NCBI GenBank assembly: GCA_029881725.1
Contig: JAOUMB010000032.1
Coordinates: 1 to 32,715 of the forward strand
Length of the DNA stretch: 32,715 nucleotides
Origin: Nitrospirota bacterium
Lineage (GTDB): Bacteria > Nitrospirota > JACRHL01
Direction: 5' to 3'
The translations under genes were made by a program, and so were the position numbers. The notes beneath the pieces were generated by a model, which worked only from the letters and a program-made list of their open reading frames with translations, was not told the origin of the DNA and searched no databases. Position 1 is the stretch's first letter, and each line of letters opens with the position of its first letter. Below, piece after piece: positions 16,955 to 25,549 of the stretch.

Positions 16955-17314
16955 CTAGAACTCGCTGACCAGGCGCTCCGCCTCGTTTTGCAGATAGAAC
17001 AGGGCGCGCCCGGGGTTACCACCCGCGCGCAGTACCAGCAGCAGGAAATATTCCGCACTTATGGTCTGTACCAGCACCAGTGCGTTGTCCATCTTGATCT
17101 GCATCGCCTGCACCGTCCCCAGTTGCGCCGAGGTGGTGGATTCCTGCGTCCCTTTAAGGGAAACGCTCAGTTCGGCACCCAGCATGGACAGGTCCACCAG
17201 GGGATCCTGCCGGATCTCCTCGACCACCAGCCCGTCGATCCCGAACAGCGCGATGCCACGCACGTCATCCAGATGGCTGCACACGCGGCGCAGGGAGTGG
17301 ACCAGTTCAGCCAT
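16955..17314 (-). CDS. Roadblock/LC7 domain protein
   Basis: This 119-residue single-domain protein shows the Roadblock/LC7 pattern: a start helix ([31 protein letters not shown]), a central amphipathic helix, and the strand pair [34 protein letters not shown]. Bacterial members are often MglB-like partners of small Ras-like GTPases or scaffold proteins. No GTPase gene is present here, so a partner cannot be named. Its ATG lies inside the last codons of the upstream gene (8-base overlap), which implies coupled translation. It sits 17 bases before aroQ. Confidence 0.8.
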   Translation of the reverse strand: MAELVHSLRRVCSHLDDVRGIALFGIDGLVVEEIRQDPLVDLSMLGAELSVSLKGTQESTTSAQLGTVQAMQIKMDNALVLVQTISAEYFLLLVLRAGGNPGRALFYLQNEAERLVSEF

Positions 17315-17663
17315 ACCGTTTTTTCACCCTGTCCAGCCACGCATTGAGGCGTGCGATGCGCTCGTCGCGGGTCAGTTTTTCCTGGCGGTCCAATGCCGAA
17401 GCAAAACCGGCCTCGTAACCGCGTTGATATTCGTGGGGGCTGCTCTCGCCACGCATGGTGAGCAGATTGGCCAGCGCCTCGGCATCCACCAGCCGTAGCT
17501 TCAGGTCGGTATCGGCCGGATTGCGTGCGATCAGTTCGCGGTATACCTGGATGCCGCGATCGAACTCACCCTGCCGGATATACAGCGCCGCCAATTCCGG
17601 AGAGGCCAGCGGACGGGCCTCGGATGCGGCTGCAAACTGTGGTTCTCGTTTTTCGACGCTCAA
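17307..17663 (-). CDS. Small helical-repeat (TPR-like) protein
   Basis: This protein of about 118 residues has one clear TPR-like unit (SPELAALYIRQGEFDRGIQVYRELIARNPADTD in outline), then a charged helical C-terminus with [38 protein letters not shown]-like character. Similar short proteins sit next to Roadblock genes in other bacteria to my recollection, but I assign no function. The start is uncertain. TTG 17663 has GGGG five bases upstream and begins at the hydrophilic core; ATG 17708 and GTG 17756 are longer options with little support. It overlaps the Roadblock gene by eight bases and is the first gene of the minus-strand operon. Confidence 0.7.
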   Translation of the reverse strand: MSVEKREPQFAAASEARPLASPELAALYIRQGEFDRGIQVYRELIARNPADTDLKLRLVDAEALANLLTMRGESSPHEYQRGYEAGFASALDRQEKLTRDERIARLNAWLDRVKKRYG

Positions 17664-17812
17664 GGCAACCCCGCCGTGTAGATGCCGTTGGTGGCACGTG
17701 CCCCGCATGGCGCGCAACAACCCGCCACGAGTGCGCCATGATGGTAGCAGACACACGGCCTCGCGGCAAAGCGGAGTTGACGTATGGACGCGGGAAATCT
17801 ACCCTTCCGCCC

Positions 17813-18328
17813 ATGAAGGTCCGCTGGACAGTGGCCTTGGCCGTCCTGGCGGCCCTTTGGCTCGGAGGGTTCGCACCGGGCGCATACGGGCTCGACCCCG
17901 CGTCGGACACGGCCTTGGTGGTGTCCGTGATCGACGGCGACACGGTGCGCCTGGAAGGCGGCAGACTGGTTCGATATATCGGGATCGACGCACCCGAGAC
18001 TCGCCACCGGAAAGGCGACCACTGGGTGTATGACCCACAGCCATTTTCCGAAGCGGCCACGGCGGAAAACCGCCGTCGGGTGGAGGGTCGCACGGTACGC
18101 CTGGAGTTCGATCAACGCCGGGAGGACCGCTTCGGGCGGCTGCTCGCCTACGTGTGGTCAGACGGAGAGATGGTCAACGAGGAACTGGTGCGAGTCGGGC
18201 TGGCACGAGCCAAGTCCTATGCGCCCAATCGGCGATATGACCGGCGCATGAGCACCGCCCAGGAAGCGGCGCGGGCCGCCGGGCTCGGAATCTGGACAAC
18301 GCGGGAATCCCCCGGAGAGGAACACTGA
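17813..18328 (+). CDS. Secreted thermonuclease (SNase) family protein
   Basis: This 171-residue protein has a signal peptide (about 1-26) followed by a staphylococcal-nuclease OB-fold domain. The expected calcium-binding and catalytic residues are present: Asp41 in VIDGDT, Arg54 and Asp59 in RYIGIDAPET, Glu62, and Arg109 in DRFGRLLAYVW. These correspond to D21, R35, D40, E43 and R87 of the staphylococcal enzyme. It should degrade nucleic acid in the periplasm or outside the cell, perhaps as a scavenger. ATG 17813 is chosen because the signal peptide begins there. It is divergent from the TPR-Roadblock operon and is followed after three bases by the DUF4149 gene. Confidence 0.9.
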   Translation: MKVRWTVALAVLAALWLGGFAPGAYGLDPASDTALVVSVIDGDTVRLEGGRLVRYIGIDAPETRHRKGDHWVYDPQPFSEAATAENRRRVEGRTVRLEFDQRREDRFGRLLAYVWSDGEMVNEELVRVGLARAKSYAPNRRYDRRMSTAQEAARAAGLGIWTTRESPGEEH

Positions 18329-18331
18329 GGA

Positions 18332-18772
18332 ATGCCGAATTTTACCTTCATGGCCGTGCAATGGGTCTACCTGCTGGCGCTGGCCGTCTGGGTGGGTGGG
18401 ATGATCGCCTTCATTACCCTGGTCGCTCCGGCACTGGTGGCGGCGCTGGACCGGGAATCGGCGGGACGGGTCGTGGCCGTATTCCTGGGACGATTCCGCG
18501 CGGCGGTCACCGTGGCCATCGCCCTGCTGGCGGCCACCAGCGTGGCCAAATTCCTGCTGTGGGAAACGGTCACCCCATGGCTGCTGGTGCGGTGGGGATG
18601 TCTGGCCGGAATGACCGCCCTGGCCTTGTACGACTTTGGTGTCATCTCCCCCAAACTGGCCGCCGCCAAGGCTGCGGGAGACACCGCCACTTTCGGCCGC
18701 GTGCACCGTGTCGCGGTCGCGTCCATGGGACTCACCGTACTACTCGGTCTGGCGGCCCTGTTCTTTAGTTGA
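18332..18772 (+). CDS. DUF4149-type four-helix membrane protein
   Basis: This 146-residue inner-membrane protein has four hydrophobic segments (about 8-34, 58-78, 86-104 and 126-145). The WVGGMIAFITLVAPALVAAL segment and the SPKLAAAK loop with a conserved basic-acidic mix fit DUF4149, a family distantly like CopD copper-resistance proteins. The function is not established. It starts three bases after the nuclease stop, with GAGGA immediately before the ATG. ATG 18350 is a possible alternative but gives a poorer distance. Confidence 0.78.
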   Translation: MPNFTFMAVQWVYLLALAVWVGGMIAFITLVAPALVAALDRESAGRVVAVFLGRFRAAVTVAIALLAATSVAKFLLWETVTPWLLVRWGCLAGMTALALYDFGVISPKLAAAKAAGDTATFGRVHRVAVASMGLTVLLGLAALFFS

Positions 18773-18798
18773 TCTTTCGTTTTTCCGAAAAGGACGAC

Positions 18799-19473
18799 AT
18801 GACCGGTTTGCACACACGCATGCTGGGCGCCCTTCTGATTGGCGCCACCCTGATTCTCTCCGCCTGTGCCAGCACGGGAGGCGGTCGCCAGTTTGCGGTC
18901 GGCTATACGGAGCGCGGCGACGCCTCGTGGTACGGTCCCGGATTTCATGGCCGCCGTACCGCCAACGGCGAAATCTACGATCAGGAAGCCATGACCGCCG
19001 CCCACCGTTATCTGCCGTTCGGCACGCTGGTGGAGGTCAAGCGGCGCGATACCGGCCAGCGAATTCTGGTACGCATCAACGACCGGGGTCCGTTCGTGAA
19101 CGACCGGATCATCGACCTGTCCCGGGAAGGGGCCCGCCGCCTGGAATCCATCGGCTCCGGAGTGGTGCCGGTACGCCTGCGCATCGTGCGCATGCCCACC
19201 TGGGAGGAGCAGCAGTACAAACGTGCCGCTGGACCCTACACCATTCAACTGGGCGTGTTCCGCACCGCCGACGCGGCGCGCAAACTGGTACGCCAGGTAG
19301 CCGGACACCTGAACGAGGTACGCCTGGTACCCGCCGACCGCTTCGGTTCCACCCGCGTGCTTTACGGCACGTTCGTAAACTACGACGACGCCACGCGGAA
19401 CGCGGAACGCATCCGCGGCTCCGTGGTGCGCGACGCCTTCGTGGTGCCCGACCCCATGTCCACCGCCAACTGA
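18799..19473 (+). CDS. rlpA: RlpA septal-ring lytic transglycosylase lipoprotein
   Basis: This 224-residue outer-membrane lipoprotein has a signal sequence with lipobox LSACAS (Cys23). A double-psi beta-barrel follows (about 36-135) with GDASWYGPGFHGRRTANGE in outline, AAHRYLPFG and the catalytic RINDRGPF (Asp95). A C-terminal SPOR domain begins near GPYTIQLGVF and binds denuded peptidoglycan at division sites. RlpA cleaves naked glycan strands during daughter-cell separation in some bacteria. ATG 18799 has AAGGA four bases upstream. It is the third of three closely spaced plus-strand genes. Confidence 0.93.
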   Translation: MTGLHTRMLGALLIGATLILSACASTGGGRQFAVGYTERGDASWYGPGFHGRRTANGEIYDQEAMTAAHRYLPFGTLVEVKRRDTGQRILVRINDRGPFVNDRIIDLSREGARRLESIGSGVVPVRLRIVRMPTWEEQQYKRAAGPYTIQLGVFRTADAARKLVRQVAGHLNEVRLVPADRFGSTRVLYGTFVNYDDATRNAERIRGSVVRDAFVVPDPMSTAN

Positions 19474-19506
19474 TCCCACCCCCGGTCCGCGCCGCGCCGG
19501 AGCGGC

Positions 19507-19544
19507 CCGCCGGATTGACAATCCGGCGGCGGCTGGCCGATAGT
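19507..19544 (+). promoter_or_regulatory. Palindrome overlapping a promoter upstream of fumarase
   Basis: TTGACA (19515-19520), an 18-base spacer and GATAGT (19539-19544) resemble a promoter about 110 bases before the fumarase ATG. The -35 lies inside a perfect inverted repeat with 10-bp arms (19507-19516 and 19520-19529, around GAC). This could be an operator. As RNA it could also form a hairpin after rlpA, but no T-run follows. Confidence 0.5.
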
Positions 19545-19652
19545 GTTGGCATTCTGAACGGCAAAATCCCCCTGGTAAACACCCGTCCCAACGGCCCGTC
19601 CTCCCGGCGGGATCAGGTGGTGTGCCGCGCTAGCGAAAGGATTCATACCCCC

Positions 19653-20534
19653 ATGTCCCAACTGCGTCACAGTCTGCTGGAACTGGTGCGCCGCACCTCC
19701 ACCACCCTGCCGGACGACGTCACCCGCCTGCTGGAAGCAGGTCGCAAACAAGAGGCCGAGGGCAGCGTGGGCGCCTACGCCATGAACGTCATTCACGAAA
19801 ACATTGGCCTGGCGCAAACCGCCTCCCAGCCCCTGTGTCAGGATACCGGCGCAATTCTGTTTTTCGTGCACGGACCGGTGGGCATGGACCAGATGGCTTT
19901 CCGTCGTGCCGCCGAGGAAGCCGTGGTGGAAGCCACTGAAAAGGGGTGGCTGCGGCAGAACTCTGTGGATTCCATTACCGGCGCCAACTCCGGCACCAAC
20001 CTGGGACCGGGCTCCCCGACCATTCATTTCGAGCAGTGGGACCGGCCCCAGGTGGACGTGCGCCTGATGCTCAAGGGCGGCGGCTGTGAAAACGTGGGCG
20101 GGCAATATTCTCTGCCCGACAACCGCATCGGCGCCGGACGCGACCTGGAGGGGGTACGCAAATGCGTGCTGGACGCCACCCTTCAAGCCCAGGGCAAGGG
20201 GTGCGGCCCCGGGATTCTGGGGGTGTGCATTGGCGGCGACCGGGGTTCCGGCTATGCCGAGTCCAAGCACCAGCTCCTGCGCAAGCTGGACGACACCAAC
20301 CCGAATCCGGAACTGGATAAACTGGAAAAGTCGCTGGTGGAAGAGGCCAACAGCCTGGGCATCGGCCCCATGGGTTTCGGCGGTCGGACCACTCTGCTGG
20401 GAGTCAAGCTGGGCGTACTCAACCGCCTGCCCGCCAGTTTTTTTGTAAGTGTGTCCTACATGTGCTGGGCCTACCGCCGCCAGGGGGTAGTGCTGGATGC
20501 GTCCGACCAGAGCATCGGCGAGTGGCTCTACTAG
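19653..20534 (+). CDS. Class I fumarate hydratase, alpha subunit
   Basis: This 293-residue subunit belongs to the iron-sulfur (class I) fumarase/tartrate dehydratase family in its two-subunit form. It should hydrate fumarate to malate in the TCA cycle. Likely cluster ligands are Cys62 (PLCQDTG), Cys184 (GKGCGPG) and Cys271 (SYMCWAYRR). Other conserved stretches are NSVDSITGANSGTNLGPGSP, LKGGGCENVGG and GPMGFGGRTTLLGVKLG. Tartrate dehydratase (TtdA) is the close alternative, but without tartrate genes fumarase is more likely. ATG 19653 has AAAGG about 12 bases upstream. The beta-subunit gene follows 28 bases later. Confidence 0.92.
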   Translation: MSQLRHSLLELVRRTSTTLPDDVTRLLEAGRKQEAEGSVGAYAMNVIHENIGLAQTASQPLCQDTGAILFFVHGPVGMDQMAFRRAAEEAVVEATEKGWLRQNSVDSITGANSGTNLGPGSPTIHFEQWDRPQVDVRLMLKGGGCENVGGQYSLPDNRIGAGRDLEGVRKCVLDATLQAQGKGCGPGILGVCIGGDRGSGYAESKHQLLRKLDDTNPNPELDKLEKSLVEEANSLGIGPMGFGGRTTLLGVKLGVLNRLPASFFVSVSYMCWAYRRQGVVLDASDQSIGEWLY

Positions 20535-20562
20535 GTTTCAGCGATTACAGGAGATCCCCGCG

Positions 20563-21129
20563 ATGATCGAACTTTCCGCACCGTTTACCGAGGAAAAGAT
20601 CCGCGCCCTGAAGGTGGGTGACATGGTCAACATCACCGGCCGCGTCTACACCGGCCGCGATGCAGTCCATAAATACCTGCACGAGGGCGGCGACTGCCCG
20701 GTGGACCTGACCGATCAGATCATCTACCACTGCGGTCCAGTGGTGGTGAAAGAGAACGGCAAATGGGTGGTCAAGGCCGCCGGCCCCACCACCAGTGCCC
20801 GCGAGGAACCGTATCAGGGTGACATCCTGCGCCGCTTCGGGGTACGCGGGGTGATTGGCAAGGGCGGCATGGGTGAAAAAACCCTGGCCGCGCTCAAGGA
20901 ATGCGGCGCGGTATACATGCATGCCATCGGTGGCGCCGCCCAGGTGCTGGCGCGCTGCGTGACCGAGGTGAAGGGGGTATCCATGCTGGAGGAATTCGGC
21001 AGCCCGGAGGCCATCTGGGAGTTCGAGGTGGTGTCCTTCCCGGTGGTGATTACCATGGACAGCCACGGGGGCAGCCTGCACAAGGAAGTCCTGGCCCATT
21101 CCAGCGAGGCGCTCCAGGGGATTTTGTAA
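20563..21129 (+). CDS. Class I fumarate hydratase, beta subunit
   Basis: This 188-residue partner completes the class I hydro-lyase active site. Conserved features are LKVGDMVNITGRVYTGRDAVHKYL near the start, YHCGPVVVK, AGPTTSAREEPYQ, and GVIGKGGMG with the catalytic-region KGGM. The last part is FPVVITMDSHGGSL. Length and order after the alpha gene match two-subunit enzymes of bacteria and archaea; enterobacterial FumA/FumB fuse the two. ATG 20563 has GGAG nine bases upstream. Expression is probably shared with the alpha gene. Confidence 0.93.
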   Translation: MIELSAPFTEEKIRALKVGDMVNITGRVYTGRDAVHKYLHEGGDCPVDLTDQIIYHCGPVVVKENGKWVVKAAGPTTSAREEPYQGDILRRFGVRGVIGKGGMGEKTLAALKECGAVYMHAIGGAAQVLARCVTEVKGVSMLEEFGSPEAIWEFEVVSFPVVITMDSHGGSLHKEVLAHSSEALQGIL

Positions 21130-21186
21130 TCCCCCGCCCCCCGGTGGCGCTTGACGCCATCCGGTTGATCCCTACACAGTAACCCT

Positions 21187-23847
21187 GTGGACCTGATCAC
21201 CACCCACCCGTCCGCCGACTTTGACGGCGTTGCCAGCATGGTGGCCGCGCGCCACCTGTACCCCGGCGCCGTGCTGGCCTTTTCCGGCTCCGCCGAAGAA
21301 AAGGTGCGCGCTTTTGTGGACGGCGGCCCGGTGTCCATTCTAAATCCCGGCCAGGTGGATATGGACGCGGTAACCCGCGTGATCCTGTGTGATACCCACG
21401 CGCCCGAGCGGGCCGGTCATTTCTCCGAACTGTGCCGCAAGGTGCCGCTGCACGCCTTCGACCACCACCCGGTTGAGGAGGGGGAATTCCAGTTGCAGCA
21501 GGCGGTGATCGAGCCAGCGGGTGCTACCGCCACCCTGATGGCCTATCGGCTGAAGGCGGCGGGAGTCACCCTGTCGCCCTGGGAGGCCACCCTGATGGTG
21601 CTGGGGATCTATGAGGAGACCGGCTGTCTTACGTTTGCCTCCACCACCCCCCGCGACCTGGATGCGGCCCGCCTGTTCCTGGAACAGGGAGCCGATCTGA
21701 CTACGGTGCGCCGCACACTGACCTCGGAACTGTCTCTGGAACAACTGGAACTGCTCGATACCCTGGCGCACCAGGTGGAGGTGCGCTATCTGGACGGCTA
21801 CAAAACCGGGATCGCCACCGCCCACACGGAGCGGTACGTGGCCGATGCAGCGGTGCTGGCCAACCGGCTGCTGGCCATGGAGCCTATGGACGCCCTGGTC
21901 GTTCTCATCGGCATGGAGGAAAAAGTGCTGCTGGTGGCACGCGGAGCACGGCCCGAGATTCCCTTGGGCGAGGTGGCCCGCGTGTTCGGCGGTGGCGGCC
22001 ACCCCACCGCCGCCAGTGCCATGGTGCACGACCAGACCCCTCAGCAATTGGCCGACGCCGTGTGGGCGGAACTCGAACGCCGCATCATTCCACTGGTGCG
22101 GGTATCGGCAATAATGAGCACCCGGCCGGTTACCGTGAATACCGCCCACACCATGAAGGAAGTGGAGGCGGTGCTGACCCGCTACGGCATCAACGCGGTG
22201 CCGGTGATGGAAGGAGAACGGCTGGCCGGGGTGCTTACCCGCGAAACGGTGCAGAAGGCCATCGCCCACCGAATGCGCTCCCTGCCCGCCGGCGAAGTCA
22301 TGGACTCGGAACCGTTTACGGTCACCCCGGATACCCCGCTGCGGGAAGCCCGCGAGCGCATGGTGGAGAGCAATCAGCGCTTTACTCCGGTGCTGGATGG
22401 AAATCGGCTGGTGGGGTGCCTGACGCGCACCGACCTGCTACGCGCCATGCACGACGACCTGCGCCCGGAACCCCGCCCGCTGGGCTCGGCGCCCACCCGC
22501 GCGCGCGGCGTGGATCACCTGATGCGCCGCCACCTTCCCCCGGCGGTATACCAACTGCTGCGCGAGGCGGGAGCCGAGGGTGAGACGGCCGGGATCGGGA
22601 TCTACATGGCGGGCGGCATCGTGCGCGATCTGTTACTGGGGAAGGAGAATCTAGACGTGGATCTGGTGGTGGAAGGGGACGCCATCCCTTTCGCCCGCAA
22701 CTGGGCCACCCGCTGCTCCGGCGCGCGGGTACACACCCATGAGCGGTTTGGAACCGCCACCCTGACGCTGGAGCGGGAAGGGCTTCCGCCACATTTCAAA
22801 ATCGATCTGGCCTCGGCGCGCACGGAATTTTACGATCACCCCTCGGCCCTGCCCCAGGTGGAGCACAGCTCCCTCAAGAAAGACCTGTACCGCCGCGACT
22901 TCACCATCAACGCCCTGGCCGTGGCCCTGAACGGGGGGCCGGAGGGCCTGAACGGCGGCAAGCGTGGGCTGGAGGGGCGTTTCGGAACCCTTATCGACTA
23001 CTTCGGTGGCCAACGCGACCTGAAGGACCGTCGAATCCGCGTTCTGCACACCCTGAGTTTGATCGAGGACCCCACCCGCGCCCTGCGGGCGGTGCGCTTC
23101 GCCACCCGTCTCGGATTTTCCCTTGGCCGCCAGACCGAGCACCTGATTCGCGGCGCCGCCAAACTGGACCTTTACAAAAAACTGTCCGGCAAGCGGGTGC
23201 TCACCGAGTTGCAACTGCTGTTCGCCGACCACAACCCGGTGGCTGCGGTGCTGGAGTTGGAACGGCTTGGTGTGCTACCCGGAATTGATCCGGACCTCGC
23301 GGCAGATTCAGATCTGCGCGAGCGCCTGGAAAGGGCGCGCGACGCCGTCGGATGGTACCGGTTGCAGTTTCCCGGCCGCCCGTTGGCCGCCTGGCAGGTA
23401 TGGCTGTTGGCGCTGGGCGATGCGGCGGAACCGGAACGTCGGGATGCCCTGTGGCAACGGCTGTCGGTGCCGGGACGTTTGCGCGGCCTGTGGCAGCGAT
23501 GGGCCGATCTGCCCCATCTCGCCTGCAAGGCCCTGCCCGGCACGGCGGAGGCCGACCCGCTGGCAGTCTACCGCTGTCTGCATGGCGCGCCGGATGAGGT
23601 ACTGGTACACCTGATGGCCATTGCCCAGAGCAGCGCTGTGGAGGGGGCGGTATCGCTGTACCTGTCACGCCTGAAGGAGATCCGCCCGGTAGTCACCGGA
23701 AGTGACCTGAAGGGGATGGGCATCCCCGAGGGGCCCCTGTACCGGGAGATTCTGGAACAGTTGTTGTGGGCCCGCATCGAGGGACGGGTGGAGGGAAAAT
23801 CCGAGGAACTGGACTGGGTACGCAGGCGGGGCTACGGCTGCGTCTGA
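21187..23847 (+). CDS. DHH-CBS-CBS-nucleotidyltransferase fusion, probable A-adding enzyme
   Basis: This 886-residue protein has several domains. Residues 1-310 form a DHH/DHHA1 phosphoesterase (ADFDG near 10-14, CDTH, DHH near 96, and the GGGGHPTAA motif near 270). A pair of CBS domains (about 311-430) follows. From about 460 there is a class II tRNA nucleotidyltransferase with GGIVRDLLLG, metal-binding DVDLVVEGD, a full-length flexible loop and RDFTINALAV. Large proteins of this layout include the A-adding tRNA enzymes of Aquifex and Geobacter, which add A76 after a separate CC-adding enzyme. The window also encodes a loop-shortened paralogue at 7478-8944. The start is GTG 21187 with no clear Shine-Dalgarno. 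It may be co-transcribed with fumarase. Confidence 0.92.
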   Translation: MDLITTHPSADFDGVASMVAARHLYPGAVLAFSGSAEEKVRAFVDGGPVSILNPGQVDMDAVTRVILCDTHAPERAGHFSELCRKVPLHAFDHHPVEEGEFQLQQAVIEPAGATATLMAYRLKAAGVTLSPWEATLMVLGIYEETGCLTFASTTPRDLDAARLFLEQGADLTTVRRTLTSELSLEQLELLDTLAHQVEVRYLDGYKTGIATAHTERYVADAAVLANRLLAMEPMDALVVLIGMEEKVLLVARGARPEIPLGEVARVFGGGGHPTAASAMVHDQTPQQLADAVWAELERRIIPLVRVSAIMSTRPVTVNTAHTMKEVEAVLTRYGINAVPVMEGERLAGVLTRETVQKAIAHRMRSLPAGEVMDSEPFTVTPDTPLREARERMVESNQRFTPVLDGNRLVGCLTRTDLLRAMHDDLRPEPRPLGSAPTRARGVDHLMRRHLPPAVYQLLREAGAEGETAGIGIYMAGGIVRDLLLGKENLDVDLVVEGDAIPFARNWATRCSGARVHTHERFGTATLTLEREGLPPHFKIDLASARTEFYDHPSALPQVEHSSLKKDLYRRDFTINALAVALNGGPEGLNGGKRGLEGRFGTLIDYFGGQRDLKDRRIRVLHTLSLIEDPTRALRAVRFATRLGFSLGRQTEHLIRGAAKLDLYKKLSGKRVLTELQLLFADHNPVAAVLELERLGVLPGIDPDLAADSDLRERLERARDAVGWYRLQFPGRPLAAWQVWLLALGDAAEPERRDALWQRLSVPGRLRGLWQRWADLPHLACKALPGTAEADPLAVYRCLHGAPDEVLVHLMAIAQSSAVEGAVSLYLSRLKEIRPVVTGSDLKGMGIPEGPLYREILEQLLWARIEGRVEGKSEELDWVRRRGYGCV

Positions 23848-24914
23848 GGCGGATCCGTCGCCGAAGGGGGCGGTGCCTGATTGTCTCCGGTGCCCGTGCT
23901 GCAGGTGCGCCCCTTCAGATCGTACTGCAGGGCCACGTCGGTCATCACATCGTTGACCACGATCTGATCCACCACATCCATACCGGAAATCACCTTTCCA
24001 AACTGGGTATAGGAATCGTCGAACTGGCGCACGAAGTCCTTCATGATGAAAAACTGGCTGTCGCCGCTATCCACATCGGACAATTGCCGGGCCATGCCCA
24101 CCGCGCCCCGAATGAAACGGCTGTTTGCGAACTCTCCCGGAATGGTCTGGCCGGAGCCGCCGGTGCCATTACCAAGGGGATCTCCCCCCTGGATCAACAC
24201 GGGCTCCACCCGGTGAAACACGAGGCCGTTATAAAATCCCTGGCAGACCAGATCGCTGATCCGTTCCACCGTGTTCGGGGCACGATCGGGCATCATTTCG
24301 ATCACGATACTGCCCTTGGGGGTGCGGATCCGGAAGGTGGGTTTGGCAAGCTGCACTGCAATGCGCGTAACCGGTGTTTCCGGAACAATCCGCTCCAGCA
24401 CGTCCATCCCCCCGGTCACCCGCCCGAACACCCGGAACTGATCATCCAAAGCCGGGTCCAGCCGGTCCAGGACAAAAATCAGCCGATGGGTCAGCCGGTC
24501 CGGATCACCCACCCATCCCAAGGCCACCATCCCCCGGTCAAGCGGCTCCCCGGGGCTGCCATCCGGGCGGTCCACCCCGAGAGGGTCTCTCAGCAACGCC
24601 AACTCTCCATCCGGATCGCCAAACTGCAGAAAGGCACCTGGTTCCACCTGAAAAAACTGTTTTCCGTCATAGGTGCCGTCCAGCACCATGCCGGCCACCG
24701 CGGGGGTGGTCTCCGGAGTGGTCTCGATCAGCATTTCGAATTCCACCGGGCCCGCCTCGGTTTCGATTACCACCAGCGGCAGGGTATTGTTCTGGAGATT
24801 CTGATTTTGCGCGCCCCCGCCCCGATCGGACGGGGCACACGCTGCCACCAGGGGCAACGTGGCCACCGCCACGAACAGCAGCGGACGCAGCCAGGCATAT
24901 GCCCGCGGGCGCAT
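23832..24914 (-). CDS. Two-domain cyclophilin lipoprotein, first domain degenerate
   Basis: This 360-residue lipoprotein (lipobox LVAACA) carries two cyclophilin-like domains. The second (about 190-340) looks functional: GFYNGLVFHRVEPVLIQGGDP, GTGGSGQTIPGEF, MARQLSDVDSGDSQFFI and a YTQFGKVISGMDVVD end. The first (about 48-190) keeps the outline, but the catalytic FHR region reads FFQVEPG, so the key Arg is absent. A Pro/Gln/Thr tail ends the protein. It should be a periplasmic prolyl isomerase or folding chaperone. ATG 24914 shares one base with the upstream stop (TGATG), so the two cyclophilins are coupled. It converges on the 886-residue enzyme gene with a 16-base overlap. Confidence 0.87.
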   Translation of the reverse strand: MRPRAYAWLRPLLFVAVATLPLVAACAPSDRGGGAQNQNLQNNTLPLVVIETEAGPVEFEMLIETTPETTPAVAGMVLDGTYDGKQFFQVEPGAFLQFGDPDGELALLRDPLGVDRPDGSPGEPLDRGMVALGWVGDPDRLTHRLIFVLDRLDPALDDQFRVFGRVTGGMDVLERIVPETPVTRIAVQLAKPTFRIRTPKGSIVIEMMPDRAPNTVERISDLVCQGFYNGLVFHRVEPVLIQGGDPLGNGTGGSGQTIPGEFANSRFIRGAVGMARQLSDVDSGDSQFFIMKDFVRQFDDSYTQFGKVISGMDVVDQIVVNDVMTDVALQYDLKGRTCSTGTGDNQAPPPSATDPPQTQP

Positions 24915-25474
24915 CACTCGGAAGCGACCCCCTTGATCACGATCACGTGGATCATGCGGTCACCCGGCTTGATCTTTTTAACCACATCCATGCCTGCCAG
25001 CACCTGGCCGAACACGGTGTAGTTGTTGTCCAGATGTGGGTGGCGGCCCAGCGAGATGTAAAACTGGCTGTCGGCGCTGTTCGGACTCTGGGAACGGGCC
25101 ATGGCCACGGTCCCTTCCACGTGCTGGTGCTGGTTGAATTCGGCCGGCAGGTTCTGACCGGAACCGCTCCGGCCACACTGGTTGATGCGGGCCGGATCCT
25201 TGCAGGTGGGATCGCCGCCCTGCACCACAAAACCGGCTACCACGCGGTGAAAAATCACCCCGTCATAAAACCCGGAGCCGGCCAGTTCCGCGATGCGTGC
25301 CACGGTCTTGGGAGCATCCTCCGGGAAGGTGCCGATGACAACGGTACCGTGTTTGGTCTCAATACTGATTTTCGGTCCTGTACCCGCGGACGGGGCAGCA
25401 TCCTCGGCCCATGCCGGTGCGGAAAGCCCCATTGTAAGCACTCCGACCACCATCAATGTCTTCAACTGGTTCAT
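24914..25474 (-). CDS. Exported cyclophilin-type peptidyl-prolyl isomerase
   Basis: This 186-residue protein has a signal peptide ending at about APAWAE, then one cyclophilin domain. GFYDGVIFHRVVAGFVVQGGDP carries the catalytic Arg; GSGQNLPAEF, VAMARSQSPNSADSQFYI and YTVFGQVLAGMDVV complete the pattern. An inserted loop TCKDPARINQC contains two cysteines that could form a disulfide in the periplasm. ATG 25474 fits the signal peptide and has AGGA close upstream; ATG 25495 would add seven residues. It is the first gene of a two-gene operon with the two-domain cyclophilin. It is divergent from the next membrane-protein gene. Confidence 0.9.
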   Translation of the reverse strand: MNQLKTLMVVGVLTMGLSAPAWAEDAAPSAGTGPKISIETKHGTVVIGTFPEDAPKTVARIAELAGSGFYDGVIFHRVVAGFVVQGGDPTCKDPARINQCGRSGSGQNLPAEFNQHQHVEGTVAMARSQSPNSADSQFYISLGRHPHLDNNYTVFGQVLAGMDVVKKIKPGDRMIHVIVIKGVASE

Positions 25475-25549
25475 CGTTCCTGTTCCCTGCATCATGTCTC
25501 CCCTGATTGCGTTAAGGTGTGAAAAGAAACGCCCTTTGTACATCCCTTG

